Assembly (NCBI GenBank): GCA_031268685.1
Contig: JAIRWW010000255.1
Location: 1 to 8,515, forward strand
Origin: Azoarcus sp.
GTDB taxonomy: Bacteria > Pseudomonadota > Gammaproteobacteria > Burkholderiales > Rhodocyclaceae
Length of the DNA stretch: 8,515 bases
Reading direction: 5' to 3'
This document shows, one piece after another, positions 6,770 to 8,515 of this stretch. The notes under the pieces are model-generated. The model saw only the letters and a program-made list of their open reading frames with translations. It was not told the DNA's origin and searched no databases. Made by a program: the position numbers and the translations under genes. Position 1 is the stretch's first letter. Each line of letters starts with the position of its first letter.

Positions 6770-8026
6770 ATGAAGCGTGTTGATGATTACCGCCTGCGGC
6801 TTGGCTCCCACGAACTCGTTCCAATCGTGGTGGGCGGCATGGGAGTCGATATTTCGACTTCCTCGTTGGCGCTCGAAATCGCGCGCCTGGGCGGTATCGG
6901 CCATATTTCCGATGCGATGGTGCATACCGTCACCGACCGGCGCTATCGCACACACTACGTCAAAGATCGACTCAAGAAGTACAAATTCAACGTCGACAAC
7001 CTCCTCGACAAATCTGTGGCACAGTTCGATCTCGGTCTGCTTGCAGAAGCTACCTGCCTGCACATCGGCAAAACCATGGAAGCCAAGCAAGGCTCCGGCC
7101 TGATATTTGTGAACTGCATGGAAAAGCTGACGATGAACAATCCGCGCGAGACCTTGCGAGTAAGGTTGCGCGCGGCGATGGATGCGGGCATAGACGGCAT
7201 CACGCTGGCCGCCGGGCTGCATCTGGGTTCGTTCGCGCTGATCCAGGATCACCCAAGGTTCCGGGACGTCAAGCTCGGCATCATCGTCTCGTCCCTGCGC
7301 GCCCTCCAGCTTTTCCTGAAGAAAAACGCGCGCAGCGGGCGGATGCCCGACTACATCGTGGTCGAAGGGCCGCTTGCCGGCGGGCATCTCGGCTTCGGCG
7401 CGGACTGGGCAAAATACGATCTCGTAGCTATCCTGAAAGAAATCCGCGATTGGCTGCAAACCGAACAGCTCAACATTGCGCTGATTCCCGCCGGCGGCAT
7501 TTTCACCGGCGGCAACGCAGTAGATTTTCTCGAACTGGGCGCCGCTGCGGTACAAGTGGCAACACGGTTTACCGTCACCCGCGAATGCGGCCTGCCCGAC
7601 AATGTGAAGCAGGCGTATTTCCAGGCGACCGAAGACCAGATCGAAGTCAATAATATTTCACCGACCGGCTATCCGATGCGCATGCTAAAGAGCTGCCCCG
7701 CCGTCGGCAGCGGCGTGCGCCCGAACTGCGAGGCCTTCGGCTATCTGCTCGACGGCTCCGGCCATTGCCAGTATGCTGAAGCTTGGGAGCGCGAACGGGC
7801 AAGCCTGACAGAAGGACAAAAGCCCAAGGTATGGGACAAAACCTGCTTATGTACCCACATGCGAAACTTCGACTGCTGGACTTGCGGACACTATACGTGG
7901 CGGCTCAAGGAAACCAGCCTCAAAGACGCGGAAGGCAACTATCGTTTGCTCAGCGCCGAGCATGTGTTTCATGATTACCAATACAGCACCGACGGCAAAA
8001 TCGAATTGCCGCCAGCGGATTATTGA
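6770..8026 (+). CDS. Nitronate monooxygenase (2-nitropropane dioxygenase) family flavoprotein with Cys-rich C-terminus
   Basis: This 418-residue protein has the FMN-binding TIM-barrel signatures of the NMO family. They are PIVVGGMGVDIS near the N-terminus (18-29), VEGPLAGGHLGFG (198-210) with His206 at the position of the family's catalytic His, AGGIFTGGNA (241-250) for FMN phosphate, and GAAAVQVATRF (257-267). Family enzymes oxidise alkyl nitronates with FMN and O2. Relatives with the same fold include FabK-type enoyl reductases, so the substrate is not settled. Most members have about 320-360 residues. The extra part (about 300-418) carries Cys309, Cys320 and Cys333, then a CxC-x7-CxxC pattern at 359-372 (CLCTHMRNFDCWTCGH), which suggests bound metal or redox chemistry. 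The ATG at 6770 has no clear Shine-Dalgarno. An in-frame stop at 6737 and the absence of another ATG favour this start. The gene lies 82 bp after glmS and 51 bp before a cyclase gene. Confidence 0.85.
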   Translation: MKRVDDYRLRLGSHELVPIVVGGMGVDISTSSLALEIARLGGIGHISDAMVHTVTDRRYRTHYVKDRLKKYKFNVDNLLDKSVAQFDLGLLAEATCLHIGKTMEAKQGSGLIFVNCMEKLTMNNPRETLRVRLRAAMDAGIDGITLAAGLHLGSFALIQDHPRFRDVKLGIIVSSLRALQLFLKKNARSGRMPDYIVVEGPLAGGHLGFGADWAKYDLVAILKEIRDWLQTEQLNIALIPAGGIFTGGNAVDFLELGAAAVQVATRFTVTRECGLPDNVKQAYFQATEDQIEVNNISPTGYPMRMLKSCPAVGSGVRPNCEAFGYLLDGSGHCQYAEAWERERASLTEGQKPKVWDKTCLCTHMRNFDCWTCGHYTWRLKETSLKDAEGNYRLLSAEHVFHDYQYSTDGKIELPPADY

Positions 8027-8077
8027 GCACGACAAAGCGCTCCGGCGAGAAAAACGGGCAAATATGGGAATACGACG

Positions 8078-8515
8078 ATGCCAACTTCGCCAACCGATGC
8101 TTTCATAGACAAAATGCTGTCTAGCAACAAGGCGCTGGACAGTAACGCGGATCGCACAGAAAAAGCTACCGGTCAAATGAAAAAGGCGGTGGTATTCGCC
8201 GACCTGACCGGGAGCACGAAACTGTTCGAGTTGCAGGGCAATACCGTGGCAACGCAGGTCATCACCCGCTGTACCCAGATGTTGGGCAAACATTTCACCC
8301 GCATGGGCGGGCGTGTCGTCAAATATCTTGGCGACGGGCTACTGGTGCTGTTCGGCGCGAGCGAAGCGGCTGTCGATGCCGCCGCCCACACCCGCGACGT
8401 GCTCTACGACTTCAACCTCGAACAGCTTGGACGGGAGCGCACGTCGCTGGGCCTCAAGGTGGGCATAGAGTACGGTTCGGTCATCGAGCAACATGGCGAC
8501 TGTTACGGAGATGCC
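8078..8515 (+). CDS. Class III adenylate/guanylate cyclase domain protein (partial, 3' end outside window)
   Basis: The first 146 codons are present and the frame is open to the right edge. After a polar N-terminus of about 35 residues comes the class III nucleotidyl cyclase domain. VVFADLTGSTKLFE (38-51) holds the first metal-binding Asp42. VVKYLGDGLLVLFG (80-93) holds the second, Asp86, plus Lys82 at the position often used for purine recognition. GIEYGSVIEQHGDCYGDA (129-146) begins the segment leading to the dimer-interface and transition-state residues, which are outside. Both metal ligands are intact, so an active cAMP- or cGMP-forming enzyme is plausible. Specificity cannot be read from this part. 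There is no N-terminal signal or membrane segment, so the protein is probably cytoplasmic. The ATG at 8078 has only a weak GGGAA upstream. Met34 (8177) is a less likely alternative start. It may share a transcript with the flavoprotein gene 51 bp upstream. Confidence 0.88.
   Translation, partial: MPTSPTDAFIDKMLSSNKALDSNADRTEKATGQMKKAVVFADLTGSTKLFELQGNTVATQVITRCTQMLGKHFTRMGGRVVKYLGDGLLVLFGASEAAVDAAAHTRDVLYDFNLEQLGRERTSLGLKVGIEYGSVIEQHGDCYGDA

Noticed and set aside
6767..7555. 262-codon open frame antisense to the flavoprotein gene
   Set aside because: Shadow frame. The + strand product carries clear FMN-binding motifs.
1..8515. CRISPR array or complete multi-gene defence system
   Set aside because: No regularly spaced direct repeats were seen, and apart from the truncated helicase no other defence-like gene is present.

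Overview
The window looks like a chromosomal segment of a proteobacterium, most probably a betaproteobacterium. The reasons are the glmU-glmS pair, the GlmU and GlmS motif spelling, and high-GC codon use with G/C third positions in the right half. This assignment is inference from protein style, not from a marker gene. The left 3.4 kb is accessory DNA. The right 5 kb is core or near-core chromosome.

Left part (1-3450). Bases 1-115 are the right end of an insertion sequence whose transposase C-terminus (2-103, + strand) resembles the IS630 family. It abuts, probably across a TA target dinucleotide at 116-117, the 5' portion of a large gene on the minus strand (2649 to 115). That gene encodes a DUF4011-type superfamily 1 helicase of the kind found in single-gene anti-phage systems (Hhe-like: DUF4011, helicase, Vsr-like nuclease). 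The reading frame keeps the N-terminal region, a transglutaminase-like block, DUF4011 and Walker A. It then ends in a stop codon created at the IS junction, so the rest of the helicase and any C-terminal nuclease are cut off. Upstream of its start lies about 800 bp without a credible gene (2665-3450). This stretch holds inverted repeats and a frame-broken relic of a transposase C-terminus resembling ISAs1 (about 3028-3227).

Right part (3451-8515). All genes are on the + strand. glmU (3451-4806) and glmS (4843-6687) are intact, 36 bp apart, and supply the UDP-GlcNAc pathway: GlmS makes glucosamine-6-phosphate and GlmU performs the last two steps, acetylation and uridylylation. The end of glmS carries the conserved sequence used as the Tn7 attachment site, and no transposon end is visible there. 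An intact flavoprotein of the nitronate monooxygenase family with an unusual Cys-rich C-terminus follows (6770-8026). After it comes the first 146 codons of a class III adenylate/guanylate cyclase catalytic domain, which runs off the right edge (8078-8515).

No complete new system is visible. The points most worth following are the IS-disrupted defence helicase with its transglutaminase-like segment, the C-terminal cysteine motif of the nitronate monooxygenase-like protein, and the accessory tract sitting where the atp operon commonly precedes glmU.
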